A stretch of DNA of 64,000 nucleotides from an uncultured Clostridia bacterium. GTDB lineage: Bacteria; Bacillota; Clostridia; TANB77; CAG-465. This document shows, piece by piece, positions 1 through 8,508 of the stretch. The stretch is taken from the NCBI GenBank assembly GCA_934149365.1, contig CAKPEI010000002.1:124001-188000 (forward strand), read 5' to 3'. Both the position numbers and the translations under genes were made by a program. The notes beneath the pieces were generated by a model. That model was not told the DNA's origin. It saw only the letters and a program-made list of their open reading frames with translations, and made no database searches. Each line of letters starts with the position of its first letter. Positions within the stretch are counted from its first letter, which is position 1.

Positions 1-1
1 T

Positions 2-592
2 AACGCATCAAGACTTATTGAAACAGTATCACATCATAGTAATGTAGTATTTATTGATTGTGATTTTTCTACACCAGCAGATTACTATAGACTAGCTCAG
101 GAAATATATGTAGTTCAAGATATGGATATTCTTAATATTAATCAAATAACTATGTTTTTAAGAGAACTTAAATCAAGAGGCGTACCTATGAGTAAGGTTA
201 AGATAGTTATTAATAAACATGTTAGATGTGCTCTTACAGCAAAAGATATAATAGATGGAATAGCTACATATACTAGTCCAGACTTAAGAATGTATGATGA
301 ACTTTTCTCAGCAAGTGAAATGCAGTATTTTATATTACCTTTTGACCAAGAGAACTATGCAAAGTATGTTGAGATGATGTACAAGTATACAAATACACTT
401 TCAACTTTTTCTAGAGAATTTAGAGAAGGCCTTGAAACACTTGCAAATAGTATATATCCACTGGGTATAACTAGAAACAAAGGTGAAACATATAAAAAAT
501 CAAAATCAAACGCGTTTAAAAACTTATTCAAGTCAGAGAAAATAACCATGATAGGTAAAGAAGATTCTGGCTTTGAGAAAGTTGTAAAATAA
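2..592 (+). CDS. MinD/ParA-like ATPase (CpaE/TadZ-like), 5' end missing
   Basis: The reading frame is open from base 2 to the stop at 590-592, so the gene begins before the window. The first ATG inside the window (122) follows no Shine-Dalgarno site and lies within continuous coding sequence, so it is not the start. The visible part contains a Walker-B-like strand (VFIDCDFSTP) followed by a VVQDMDILNINQ segment, as in the C-terminal half of MinD/ParA-type P-loop ATPases used for positioning or pilus assembly (CpaE/TadZ). The P-loop itself would lie upstream. The C-terminus is basic and extended. The family assignment is an inference from fold-like motifs. The gene ends 30 nt before the GGDEF-like gene and probably shares its operon. 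Confidence 0.5.
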   Translation, partial: NASRLIETVSHHSNVVFIDCDFSTPADYYRLAQEIYVVQDMDILNINQITMFLRELKSRGVPMSKVKIVINKHVRCALTAKDIIDGIATYTSPDLRMYDELFSASEMQYFILPFDQENYAKYVEMMYKYTNTLSTFSREFREGLETLANSIYPLGITRNKGETYKKSKSNAFKNLFKSEKITMIGKEDSGFEKVVK

Positions 593-622
593 TTAATCTA
601 ATGAAAAAATAGGAGATAATAT

Positions 623-1684
623 ATGGGAATTTTAGTAATATTTCTTTTGGTTATAATAACAGTTTTAATTGTTATATTATACATAAAATTAACACAGATA
701 AAATATTATAAAGCAGTAGCAGGAAATATGGCAGCAATGACAGTTATGCAGAGAATGTTTGAAATAATGGCTTCTAATATTCCAGCAAAGAAGAAAATAG
801 AGGAACTAAATAGCATTATAATAGATGTGTTTGATTCCAAGTACTCTACTATTTCTATATATGATGGAACAGAGTATGAAGTTAAGGCTACAAATGTTGA
901 GAATACATATATAGATAGTATAGTAAATATAGCTGAAGATAACGATTTTAAATCAAATGCTAAGAACAATATTTCAAAATATTTAGTAGCAGCTGGACCT
1001 AGAGTTTTAGGGTATAAATCAGCAGCGGAAAGAAAAATAAAATCAGCTATGTTCTCACCAATTTACTATAATGGCACATACTTAGGTTTTTGGCTTATGG
1101 AAGACAATGCAGAAGATGCATATGAATCTATTTCTAAAGATGAACTTGCTAAGTTAAAAGATAATATAGGCGTATTTATTGAAAATGTAATAGGACAAGA
1201 AAACTTAGAAAATGCATATAATACAGACAAACAAACCGGCTTCTATAATAATATATATTTGTACTCTAGTGTAAGGCACCAAACAAGTTTGGTAGATACA
1301 TCATCACTTGTATTAATATCTTTTTCAGGACTTCCAAATATAAATGAAGAAAATGGAAGAGCAGTGGGAGATTCACTTTTACTTAAAGCTACTAGATTAC
1401 TTAAAGAGACTATACCAGAAGAAAATATATTTGTTAGATATACAGGAAGCAGAGTAGTTGTAGTTTGCCCTGGGGTAAGTGTTGAAACTATACATGGTGT
1501 TGTAGAAAGATATTTGAGTAATTTAAATTACCAAAGAGAAAATGTAAATGGTAAGGAAGTAAAATTAGATACACAAATACTTATGCATACTATAAAAAAA
1601 CAGAGTAATATTGAAAAAGAAATAAATAAAATGAATGCATATCTAGAAGGTATGAAAGAAGTAAATACGATTAAAATAATTTAG
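623..1684 (+). CDS. Membrane-anchored GAF-like protein with degenerate GGDEF domain
   Basis: 353 residues, with an N-terminal membrane segment (about residues 2-24), a middle region resembling a GAF or other small-molecule-sensing fold (about 40-195) and a C-terminal domain with the layout of a diguanylate cyclase. The signature loop that is normally GGDEF reads RYTGSR here (residues 272-277), so the metal- and GTP-binding residues are absent and cyclase activity is unlikely. The DKQTGFYNN segment before it corresponds to the usual D-x-L-T-G-L-x-N opening of GGDEF domains, which supports the assignment. It could act as a c-di-GMP or nucleotide sensor, or purely structurally. An AGGAG site precedes the ATG. 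It lies between the ATPase gene and ireB. Confidence 0.6.
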   Translation: MGILVIFLLVIITVLIVILYIKLTQIKYYKAVAGNMAAMTVMQRMFEIMASNIPAKKKIEELNSIIIDVFDSKYSTISIYDGTEYEVKATNVENTYIDSIVNIAEDNDFKSNAKNNISKYLVAAGPRVLGYKSAAERKIKSAMFSPIYYNGTYLGFWLMEDNAEDAYESISKDELAKLKDNIGVFIENVIGQENLENAYNTDKQTGFYNNIYLYSSVRHQTSLVDTSSLVLISFSGLPNINEENGRAVGDSLLLKATRLLKETIPEENIFVRYTGSRVVVVCPGVSVETIHGVVERYLSNLNYQRENVNGKEVKLDTQILMHTIKKQSNIEKEINKMNAYLEGMKEVNTIKII

Positions 1685-1717
1685 TTATTTTAATATATAT
1701 GAAAGGAAGGGATAATT

Positions 1718-1963
1718 ATGGATCAAAATACAACTTTATTTAACCCACAAAAAGAAGAATCAAAAAGAGTAAGGGAGATAATGGACGAGGTAGTTTTGGC
1801 ATTAAAAGATAAGGGCTATGAACCTACAAGTCAGATAGTAGGTTACATTTTATCAGGAGATCCAACATATATAACATCTCACAATGGGGCAAGAGCATTA
1901 ATTTGCAAAATTGAAAGAGATGAGTTACTAGAAGAAATGGTGAAAGGATATATTCATGGGTAG
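1718..1963 (+). CDS. ireB: IreB-family regulatory phosphoprotein
   Basis: 81 residues, the usual length of the UPF0297/IreB (YrzL) family. The helical opening with REIMDEV, the GYEPTSQIVGYILSGDP segment and the TSHNGAR motif are all present. In Enterococcus the homologue is a target of the PASTA-type Ser/Thr kinase IreK and influences cell-envelope stress tolerance; that role is family knowledge. The gene has a strong AAGGAAGG site. Its last codons overlap ruvX by 8 nt. The ireB-ruvX-DUF1292 order is widely conserved in Firmicutes, which supports the assignment. Confidence 0.9.
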   Translation: MDQNTTLFNPQKEESKRVREIMDEVVLALKDKGYEPTSQIVGYILSGDPTYITSHNGARALICKIERDELLEEMVKGYIHG

Positions 1964-2372
1964 AATTGTTTCAATTGACTATGGTGAAGTAAGAGTTGGC
2001 CTTGCGATGAGTGACATGAGTAATACTATTGCGACAGGACTAGATACTTTGGTTATAAACAAGGACAAAAAGAAAATTGTGCAAAAAATTAAAGAACTTT
2101 CTGAAAATTACGATATAGATAAAATTGTTGTTGGATATCCCAAAAATATGAATGGAACTTTATCTAAGAAAACAGAAGAGGTTGATCATGTTATAAAGAT
2201 GTTAGAACCTTTAAATATAGAAATTGTTAAGTGGGACGAACGTCTTACAACAACTATGGCTTATTCGACAATGAGAGATTTAGGAATAAAGCAAACGCAA
2301 AAAAACAAGTACGCGGATAAACTTGCTGCTACAACAATATTGCAAGATTATTTGGAATATTTACGTAGATAG
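1956..2372 (+). CDS. ruvX: Putative Holliday junction resolvase RuvX/YqgF
   Basis: 138 residues, typical for YqgF. The N-terminal RNase-H-like strand with the catalytic Asp (SIDYGEVRVGLAMSD), the GYPKNMNGT motif and the acidic WDERLTT motif are present, as is a DKLAATTILQDYL C-terminal helix. YqgF proteins are linked to Holliday junction resolution and to 16S rRNA 5'-end maturation. The ATG overlaps the ireB stop region by 8 nt, so translation is probably coupled. Confidence 0.9.
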   Translation: MGRIVSIDYGEVRVGLAMSDMSNTIATGLDTLVINKDKKKIVQKIKELSENYDIDKIVVGYPKNMNGTLSKKTEEVDHVIKMLEPLNIEIVKWDERLTTTMAYSTMRDLGIKQTQKNKYADKLAATTILQDYLEYLRR

Positions 2373-2424
2373 AATATATTAAAATTATCTGCAAATAATA
2401 TATATAAATTTAGGAGGAATAAAA

Positions 2425-2775
2425 ATGGACGAAAAAGAAGAATTTGGATGTGGAGCTTCTTGCTCATCTTGTCATTCATGTTGTTCACATGATCATGATA
2501 ATGAAGAATTTGATTTGGAAATGGAGGACTCTATAATAACTTTTACTGATGAAGAAGGAAATGACATTGATTTCCAAATATTAGATGCTTTAACAGTAGA
2601 TGAAAAGCAATATCTAGTAGTTATGCCATGTGAAGACGAAGAAAGTGAAGATGTTGGTGTAGTAATCTTAGAAATAAAAGATGAAGATGGCGAAGAAGTT
2701 TATGATACAGTTATAGATGATGAGTTAGCCGAAAAAGTATTCCAAGAATTCAAAAAAGCAAATGAATTAGAATAA
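2425..2775 (+). CDS. DUF1292 protein with Cys/His-rich N-terminus
   Basis: 116 residues. The C-terminal two thirds match the DUF1292 (YrzB) family: an ITFTDEEGNDIDFQILD opening, an acidic middle and a final helix. Members usually follow ruvX, as here, and their function is unknown. The unusual part is the N-terminus, where about 20 residues hold six Cys and three His (CGASCSSCHSCC, then SHDHD). This looks like a metal-binding tail added to the normal domain. An AGGAGG site precedes the ATG, and a U-tailed hairpin ends the operon at about 2788. Confidence 0.8.
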   Translation: MDEKEEFGCGASCSSCHSCCSHDHDNEEFDLEMEDSIITFTDEEGNDIDFQILDALTVDEKQYLVVMPCEDEESEDVGVVILEIKDEDGEEVYDTVIDDELAEKVFQEFKKANELE

Positions 2776-2787
2776 TTGTAATATATT

Positions 2788-2820
2788 GATGTGTATTTAG
2801 TAAAATGCACATCTTTTTTT
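2788..2820 (+). terminator. Intrinsic terminator after the DUF1292 gene
   Basis: An 8-bp stem (GATGTGTA/TGCACATC, one G-U pair) with a 12-nt loop is followed by a run of Ts. It ends the ireB-ruvX-DUF1292 operon. Confidence 0.75.
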
Positions 2821-2860
2821 GCCGTATCCTGCTAGTTTTATGTAAATTTGTGCTTCTTTC

Positions 2861-2889
2861 TTGACCTGATACAAATAAAATGGTATACT
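2861..2889 (+). promoter_or_regulatory. SigA-type promoter of the 2949-3964 gene pair
   Basis: TTGACC and TATACT separated by 17 nt, about 60 nt before a gene with an AAAGGAGG ribosome-binding site. Confidence 0.65.
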
Positions 2890-2948
2890 ATAATAGTAGC
2901 AAAGTTTTAGTAGAATATAATAATTTATAACTAAAGGAGGAAAACTAT

Positions 2949-3479
2949 ATGTTGGCATTTATTGTATGTATTGTTTGTTCAGTTTTATTTATTTGGTGGG
3001 CGTATAATTATCATATTTACACCAAAAGAGCAAATGAACTTTTCAATGTAACTGACGTTTTAAAGGTTGAAACACTTATGCTTTTCTCGAATGAAGAACT
3101 TGTATATCGGATAATGAAAATTCTTAAGAAGACAGGCAAAAGATTAAATATTCAGTGCGGCGATGACTATTATGTACCCGTTCCTAAAGATATAACAGCT
3201 AAGGAATTGGCGGCTAAGCTTGAGATTTTGCAGGACCTCATGATACGTAAAAGGTATGAGAGTAAAAATGAAATTCCCGTAAAAGACAGTATCGATAGAA
3301 TAATATTTGATATTTGGCTTGATTATGGGTATAAACCAAATTACAGAAATATCTTAAGAAGAGAAATGGCAATATTACTTGATAAAGGAGATATATCTAA
3401 TTCTACGTATAATGAGATATATAGAAGAGCTTACATGTTTGAAAGAGATGCACTAAGTGCAGGGGGAGTTACAGAATGA
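2949..3479 (+). CDS. Orphan protein with N-terminal membrane anchor, paralogue of the next gene
   Basis: 176 residues; I do not recognise the family. One membrane helix lies at residues 2-20 and the rest is probably cytoplasmic and helical. It shares the pattern I-W-x-D-Y-x4-N-Y-R-N (residues 122-134), followed by a helix and a (K/R)x(D/E)I(S/N) turn, with the C-terminus of the following gene, so the two appear to be diverged paralogues. The ATG follows an AAAGGAGG site, and the gene overlaps its neighbour by ATGA. Codon use (more ATC, CTT, GGC, CGG) looks different from the surrounding housekeeping genes, suggesting a different origin. Confidence 0.7.
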   Translation: MLAFIVCIVCSVLFIWWAYNYHIYTKRANELFNVTDVLKVETLMLFSNEELVYRIMKILKKTGKRLNIQCGDDYYVPVPKDITAKELAAKLEILQDLMIRKRYESKNEIPVKDSIDRIIFDIWLDYGYKPNYRNILRREMAILLDKGDISNSTYNEIYRRAYMFERDALSAGGVTE

Positions 3480-3964
3480 TTAAAGTATATATATGTGTTG
3501 GGGTATTATTGATAGTTTTGGCTATTATTCACAGGATGCTTTTCTTAAGGCCCAGGTATAGACATATGTTTAAGAGAAATGAGAAAGAAAGTAGAGTAAG
3601 TGTTTCTTATGCCGTTTTGTTTGACATTTACAAAATAGCTGAACTTATACAGAGAAAATTAAAAAAAGAACCTTCTTTGTATATTAGAGCATTTGGTATT
3701 AAAAGAGAATTTGATAGAACTCAAACTCTTGAAATGATTGAAGAAACTCTAATATCTTTTCAAGAAGAAATTCTTAAAAGCGTCCCTTTTAGAGCGATGT
3801 ATTACAAAAACACGTTTGAAACACTGTTAGAGATTTGGTCAGATTATTCGAGGTATCATAATTACAGAAATAATTTTTTCCGTGCTCTTCGTTTAATGTA
3901 TAGCAGAAGAGAAATAAATCTCCCAGAGTTTTTCCACCTTGTTGTTTCATTTTGTGATTTGTAA
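3476..3964 (+). CDS. Orphan protein with N-terminal membrane anchor, paralogue of the preceding gene
   Basis: 162 residues, unrecognised. A membrane helix spans residues 4-22 and is followed by a basic loop. The C-terminal third repeats the I-W-x-D-Y-x4-N-Y-R-N pattern (residues 120-132) seen at the same relative place in the preceding gene. The start codon overlaps the upstream stop (ATGA), so the two are translationally coupled and perhaps form a heteromeric pair. A long perfect hairpin follows directly after the stop. Confidence 0.7.
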   Translation: MIKVYICVGVLLIVLAIIHRMLFLRPRYRHMFKRNEKESRVSVSYAVLFDIYKIAELIQRKLKKEPSLYIRAFGIKREFDRTQTLEMIEETLISFQEEILKSVPFRAMYYKNTFETLLEIWSDYSRYHNYRNNFFRALRLMYSRREINLPEFFHLVVSFCDL

Positions 3965-3996
3965 GATAAAGACTAGCGATTGCTAGTCTTTATCTT
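3963..3996 (+). terminator. Strong hairpin after the orphan pair
   Basis: A perfect 15-bp stem with a GATT loop, almost touching the stop codon. The tail is poor in T, so termination is likely but not certain. Confidence 0.65.
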
Positions 3997-4068
3997 GCCT
4001 CTTGACATTTTAAATATGTTGATATAATATGTAGTTATGTTATATGTAGTACATAAGGAGGAAAATAT

Positions 4069-4683
4069 ATGAGTTTTGAAGATGAACTAAAAGGACTTGT
4101 AAATGAAGAAATAGATACATTTAAGCATGTGGATGTGGCGGATTATGTTATAGAAAAAATACAAAATGGTGAAATTTCAGTAGATGAGGTAGCCAAATTT
4201 GCTAGAATAAAAGCAAGACAAGGTAAAGTTGGTGAAGAGATAGTTACCGTTATGCAAGACGGGCATGAAGAGACTAGGAATGTAGTAGAGCTTGACGAAA
4301 AGACTGGTGAGCCAGGCTGGATTGTTACTAACCCAGGTGGTGAAGAGTATATAATTACAGATACTAATTTCAAGAAAAAGTATGAGATAGATCCAGAAAA
4401 TGAAAAACAGTATAAACCTAAAGGCGGACCTGTTATGTCTGTAAAAACTGATGAAGATATATCATTTGTTGCACCTTGGGGAGAAGAAATGAGAATAAAA
4501 AAAGGTGGAGCTTTAATAGTTAATTCTAGAGATGATATTTATGGAATTCAAGAAAAAGAATTTAATGATACATATAAATCAACTGGAAAAGATGAGAAAG
4601 AAAATTTAGACAGATTAAAAGAGATAGTTGATTATGAAAAGGAAATAGAAGAAAAAAGTAAAGAAGATAATGTTATAGAATAA
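4069..4683 (+). CDS. Acidic hypothetical protein with a repeated PGGEEY-type module
   Basis: 204 residues, unrecognised. It has a helical N-terminus (1-60), then two related segments: one around NPGGEEYIITDTNFKKKYE and a second around APWGEEMRIKKG ending in EKEFNDTYK. Both read as x-G-x-E-(E/M)-aromatic/basic strands followed by an F-x(2-3)-Y helix. The C-terminus is a charged helix. There is no signal peptide or membrane segment. An AAGGAGG site precedes the ATG, with a TTGACA-type promoter near 4003. It is transcribed alone and ends at a U-tailed hairpin. Confidence 0.7.
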   Translation: MSFEDELKGLVNEEIDTFKHVDVADYVIEKIQNGEISVDEVAKFARIKARQGKVGEEIVTVMQDGHEETRNVVELDEKTGEPGWIVTNPGGEEYIITDTNFKKKYEIDPENEKQYKPKGGPVMSVKTDEDISFVAPWGEEMRIKKGGALIVNSRDDIYGIQEKEFNDTYKSTGKDEKENLDRLKEIVDYEKEIEEKSKEDNVIE

Positions 4684-4724
4684 TAATGTTATGTTAAATT
4701 AAATTGAATTGACAGTGAAAATTT

Positions 4725-4755
4725 AGTGAAATTGAAAAATTTCACTATTTTTTTA
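4725..4755 (+). terminator. Intrinsic terminator
   Basis: A 9-bp stem (AGTGAAATT/AATTTCACT) with a GAAA loop and a following T run; ends the 4069 gene. Confidence 0.8.
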
Positions 4756-4803
4756 TACTTTGTTGTGGTAGAATATACTGGAAGTTAAAAGTAGGAGATG
4801 AAA

Positions 4804-6087
4804 ATGTATAATTTAACAAAGTCAATATGTGACATGTATGAAATTGATGAAAAGTATATTAAATTAGATAGTAAAGTAGAGGAAAGTTTAAAGGACGTAT
4901 TTGAAAGGATATCTTCCATAGCAATGTATAATCAATCTAAAGTACACAAAGCTTTTTTAGATAACAAAATAAGTGAGGTACACTTTGGGAAGACTACAGG
5001 TTATGGTTATGATGATGTAGGAAGAGAAGCAATAGAAAAAGTGTATGCAGATATATTTAAAGCAGAAGATGCACTTGTTAGAATACAATTTGTAAATGGA
5101 ACACACGCACTTTCTACAGCGCTTATGTGTAATTTGAAATCAGGAGATAGACTTTTGAGTATTACAGGTAACCCTTATGACACTTTAATGGAAACAATAG
5201 GTAGTAAAGAAAAAGTTGGTTCCTTGATATGGCACGGAGTAGAGTATTCTAAAATAGATCTAATAAATAATGAATTTGATTATGATAAAATTAAAGAAGA
5301 AATTCAAAACCATAGTCCAAAAATGATTTTTATAGGTCGTTCAAGAGGTTATTCATCAAGAAAATCGATTACAATAGAAAAAATTGAAAAAGTAATTGAT
5401 TATATAAAGAAACTAGATAAAAATATAATTATTATGGTAGATAATTGTTATGGCGAATTCGTAGAAACAAGGGAACCTACTGAAGTGGGAGCAGATATAA
5501 TCGCAGGTAGCCTTATAAAAAACATAGGTGGTTCTTTATGCGAAATAGGTGGATATATTGCAGGTAAGAAAGAGTTAGTAGAGCTTGCTGCAGAAAGATT
5601 AACTGCACCTGGTATTGGTAAAGAGTGTGGTGCTACACTTGGCAAAAACAAGGAAATACTACAAGGGTTATATATGGCACCTACAATTGTTAAGAATGCT
5701 ATAATGTCAGTTACATATGCTGCAAGATTAATGCAAGAGTTTGGGATAAAAGCAGATCCTGCTTATGACGAAGAAAGAACTGATATTGTAGAGCAAATTG
5801 AATTTAATGATAAAGATAAATTAATAAAATTTATTCAAGGTGTGCAGGCTCAAAGTCCAATAGATAGTTTTGTTACTCCTATGCCGTGGGATATGCCTGG
5901 ATATAGCGATCAAGTTATTATGGCTGCAGGTACCTTTGTATCTGGTGCTTCAATAGAACTTTCAGCAGATGCCCCTATAAAAGAACCATATATAGCTTAC
6001 CTTCAAGGAGGTATAACATATGAGTCGGCAAAACTTTCTATACTTTCAGCAACTGTTAAAATGCTAGGTGATGATAAACATGAGTAA
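4804..6087 (+). CDS. Methionine gamma-lyase family protein (YnbB-like, 'aluminium resistance')
   Basis: 427 residues, a PLP-dependent fold-type I enzyme of the Cys/Met-metabolism superfamily, YnbB/aluminium-resistance branch. Visible marks are the TGYGYDDVGRE segment, FVNGTHALSTAL in the cofactor-binding region, and the lysine-bearing strand around ADIIAGSLIKNIGG. The exact substrate in this branch is not established. The start is placed at ATG 4804 because GTAGGAG ends 6 nt upstream; the in-frame ATG at 4798 touches that site and is too close. The gene overlaps the following flavoprotein gene by 8 nt. Confidence 0.8.
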   Translation: MYNLTKSICDMYEIDEKYIKLDSKVEESLKDVFERISSIAMYNQSKVHKAFLDNKISEVHFGKTTGYGYDDVGREAIEKVYADIFKAEDALVRIQFVNGTHALSTALMCNLKSGDRLLSITGNPYDTLMETIGSKEKVGSLIWHGVEYSKIDLINNEFDYDKIKEEIQNHSPKMIFIGRSRGYSSRKSITIEKIEKVIDYIKKLDKNIIIMVDNCYGEFVETREPTEVGADIIAGSLIKNIGGSLCEIGGYIAGKKELVELAAERLTAPGIGKECGATLGKNKEILQGLYMAPTIVKNAIMSVTYAARLMQEFGIKADPAYDEERTDIVEQIEFNDKDKLIKFIQGVQAQSPIDSFVTPMPWDMPGYSDQVIMAAGTFVSGASIELSADAPIKEPYIAYLQGGITYESAKLSILSATVKMLGDDKHE

Positions 6088-7339
6088 AGTTGTAATAATA
6101 GGTGGAGGACCAGCGGGGTGTATGGCTAGCATAACGGCAAGTAAAAATGGTAATGATGTAATACTATTAGAAAAAAACGAAAAAATAGGGAAGAAACTTG
6201 CAATCACTGGAAAAGGCAGATGTAATGTTACTTATGAAGGAGATAATGAAGACTTTTTAAATAATGTGGTAAATAACTCTAAATTTTTAATTAGTAGTAT
6301 AAATGCTTTTAACAACAAAGACTTGCTAGAATTTTTGAAAGAAATTGATGTAAAAACAAAGCTTGAAAGAGGAAATAGAATATTTTTGAAGTCGGATAAT
6401 GCCTTGGAACTTTGTCAAAAACTTAAAAATGAAATGAACAAACAAAAAGTAAAAGTTATAAATAATGCAGCAGTAAAAAAAGTAACTTTATCTGATAATA
6501 ATAAATTTAGGATAGAAACACTTGATGGAAGAAAAATAACTGCAGATGTTTGTGTTATAGCAACGGGTGGAAAAAGTTATCCAGCAACAGGTAGTACAGG
6601 TGATGGATATAGCATTGCTAAGAGTTTGGGACATAGCATAAATGAAATAAAAGCAGCATTGGTGCCAATGAAATGCTATGAAGTGGATGAATGTAGAAGC
6701 ATGCAAGGACTTACTCTTAGAAATGTTAGTATAAAAGTTTATGATTTAGATAAACCTAAAAAACCAATTTATGAAGATTTTGGTGAAATGTTGTTTACTC
6801 ATTTTGGAATAACAGGCCCTATAGTTTTAAGTGCAAGTAGTAAAATAAATGGTGTAAAAAATCTAGATGAAAAATTAAAACAGAAAAAGATAAAATTTGT
6901 AATAGATTTAAAACCGGCTCTTTCAAATGATGTGTTATATAAAAGAATAGGTAGAGATTTTGAAAAGTATGCAAACAAAGAATTTAAAAATAGTTTAAAT
7001 GATTTATTGCCAAAGAGCATTATTCCTATTGTTATATCACGAAGTAAAATAGATAGCGATAAAAAAGTTAATCAAATAACAAAGGAAGAAAAACAAAATT
7101 TGGTAAAAGCTATAAAAGAGTTTGAATTTAATATACAAAGTTTAATGAATGTTGAAACAGGAATAGTTACTGCAGGAGGAATAAACCCAAAAGAGATAGA
7201 TCCCAAAACTATGCAGTCTAAGATAGTTAATAACCTGTATTTTGCAGGAGAGGTAATAGACGTAGATGCATATACAGGCGGATATAACTTGCAAATAGCT
7301 TTTTCAACAGGCTATGTTGCAGGTAGTAATATATATTAA
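6080..7339 (+). CDS. NAD(P)/FAD-dependent oxidoreductase, HI0933/YhiN family
   Basis: 419 residues. The N-terminal dinucleotide-binding motif (GGGPAGCMASITA), the family signature GKKLAITGKGRCNVT and the C-terminal second FAD-contact region (FAGEVIDVDAYTGGYNLQ) are all present and in order. This matches the BaiN/YhiN/HI0933 flavoprotein family, whose physiological substrate is mostly unknown. The start at ATG 6080 (MSKVVIIGGG) gives normal spacing from AGGTG; GTG 6068 and ATG 6071 are in-frame alternatives. It overlaps the upstream gene by 8 nt. Confidence 0.85.
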   Translation: MSKVVIIGGGPAGCMASITASKNGNDVILLEKNEKIGKKLAITGKGRCNVTYEGDNEDFLNNVVNNSKFLISSINAFNNKDLLEFLKEIDVKTKLERGNRIFLKSDNALELCQKLKNEMNKQKVKVINNAAVKKVTLSDNNKFRIETLDGRKITADVCVIATGGKSYPATGSTGDGYSIAKSLGHSINEIKAALVPMKCYEVDECRSMQGLTLRNVSIKVYDLDKPKKPIYEDFGEMLFTHFGITGPIVLSASSKINGVKNLDEKLKQKKIKFVIDLKPALSNDVLYKRIGRDFEKYANKEFKNSLNDLLPKSIIPIVISRSKIDSDKKVNQITKEEKQNLVKAIKEFEFNIQSLMNVETGIVTAGGINPKEIDPKTMQSKIVNNLYFAGEVIDVDAYTGGYNLQIAFSTGYVAGSNIY

Positions 7340-7362
7340 TGTAATTTAGGAGGAATGATAAA

Positions 7363-8505
7363 ATGGAAGAACAAAAAGAGAAAAAAGAATTAAAACCAAC
7401 TTATATAGTAAATGCTAAACAAAAAGGAAATAAGAGTGTAGCACTTATAGTTATAGTTGCTCTTATTGGGGGAATAATTGGAGGAGCAGTGATTTCTCTT
7501 CTAATGAATAATGGAGAAAGTATTGTAAAAACAGTTGGTTCTATAACTAACAAATATGAAATTACTGAAACAGACAGCCCTGTTGTTGCAATATCTGCTA
7601 AGGTTTCACCATCAGTGGTAGGAATTAAAGTTACATACTCTTATGAACTATTTAAGGGCTATTCTACAGAAACAGAAGGAGAAGGTTCTGGTATAATTTA
7701 TAGTCAAGATGGATATATAGTAACTAATTATCACGTGATAGAAGCAGCAATAAGTGACGAAAAAGCCAAAGTTGAAGTAGCCTTAGAAGGCAGCGAAGAA
7801 TGGATAGCAGCAACATTGGTAGGCTATGATAAAGTAACAGATTTAGCAGTTATAAAAATAGATAAAACAGGTTTACAAGCTGTTGAATTTGGAAAGTCAA
7901 GTGATTTAAAAGTAGGTGATATTGCTGTTGCAATAGGAAACCCATTAGGACAAGATTTTGCTGGAACAGTAACATCAGGTATTATATCTGCATTAAACAG
8001 AACTATAACTACAGATGGAAGAACATACAAACTTATTCAAACAGATGCCGCCATAAATAGTGGTAATAGTGGGGGAGCACTTGCAAACAGTAAAGGTGAA
8101 GTTATAGGAATAAATACTGTAAAGGTAGTTGCAACAGGAGTAGAAGGAATTGGCTTTGCAATACCTAGTGATGAAGCTGTGCCTATTATTAAAGAATTAA
8201 TTGAAAACAAAAAGGTCGCAAGACCAAGTATAGGAATATCTGGAATTAACGTTACAGAAGCAATATCAAAAGCATATAACTTAAGAATAGGTATATATGT
8301 TAATGAAGTTCTAGAAAATAGCCCTGCTTCAAAAGCTGGCTTTAAAGCTGGAGATATAATAATAAAAGCAGAAGGTCAGGAAGTAAAAACAATGGACGAA
8401 CTAAATACATTAAAATATAAACATAAAATAGGAGATGAATTTAAAGTAACAGTATTAAGAGACTCTAAAGAAGTAGAACTTACTGTTGTGTTAGGTGAAG
8501 AATAA
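7363..8505 (+). CDS. htrA: HtrA/DegP-like membrane-anchored serine protease
   Basis: 380 residues: a short cytoplasmic tail, one membrane helix (about 25-47), a trypsin-like domain and one C-terminal PDZ domain (about 285-375). The catalytic triad is visible as His124 (TNYHVIE), Asp160 (TDLAVIKID) and Ser236 (NSGNSGGAL). Proteins of this layout degrade or refold damaged proteins at the outer face of the Gram-positive membrane. AGGAGG precedes the ATG. It lies 23 nt after the flavoprotein gene and 3 nt before the IMPACT-family gene, so the four genes from 4804 to 9096 are probably one transcript. Confidence 0.9.
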   Translation: MEEQKEKKELKPTYIVNAKQKGNKSVALIVIVALIGGIIGGAVISLLMNNGESIVKTVGSITNKYEITETDSPVVAISAKVSPSVVGIKVTYSYELFKGYSTETEGEGSGIIYSQDGYIVTNYHVIEAAISDEKAKVEVALEGSEEWIAATLVGYDKVTDLAVIKIDKTGLQAVEFGKSSDLKVGDIAVAIGNPLGQDFAGTVTSGIISALNRTITTDGRTYKLIQTDAAINSGNSGGALANSKGEVIGINTVKVVATGVEGIGFAIPSDEAVPIIKELIENKKVARPSIGISGINVTEAISKAYNLRIGIYVNEVLENSPASKAGFKAGDIIIKAEGQEVKTMDELNTLKYKHKIGDEFKVTVLRDSKEVELTVVLGEE

Positions 8506-8508
8506 TAA

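Noticed and set aside
4143..4373. Ser/Pro-rich minus-strand frame opposite the 4069 gene
   Set aside because: Composition is the complement of a lysine/glutamate-rich gene; no initiation signals.
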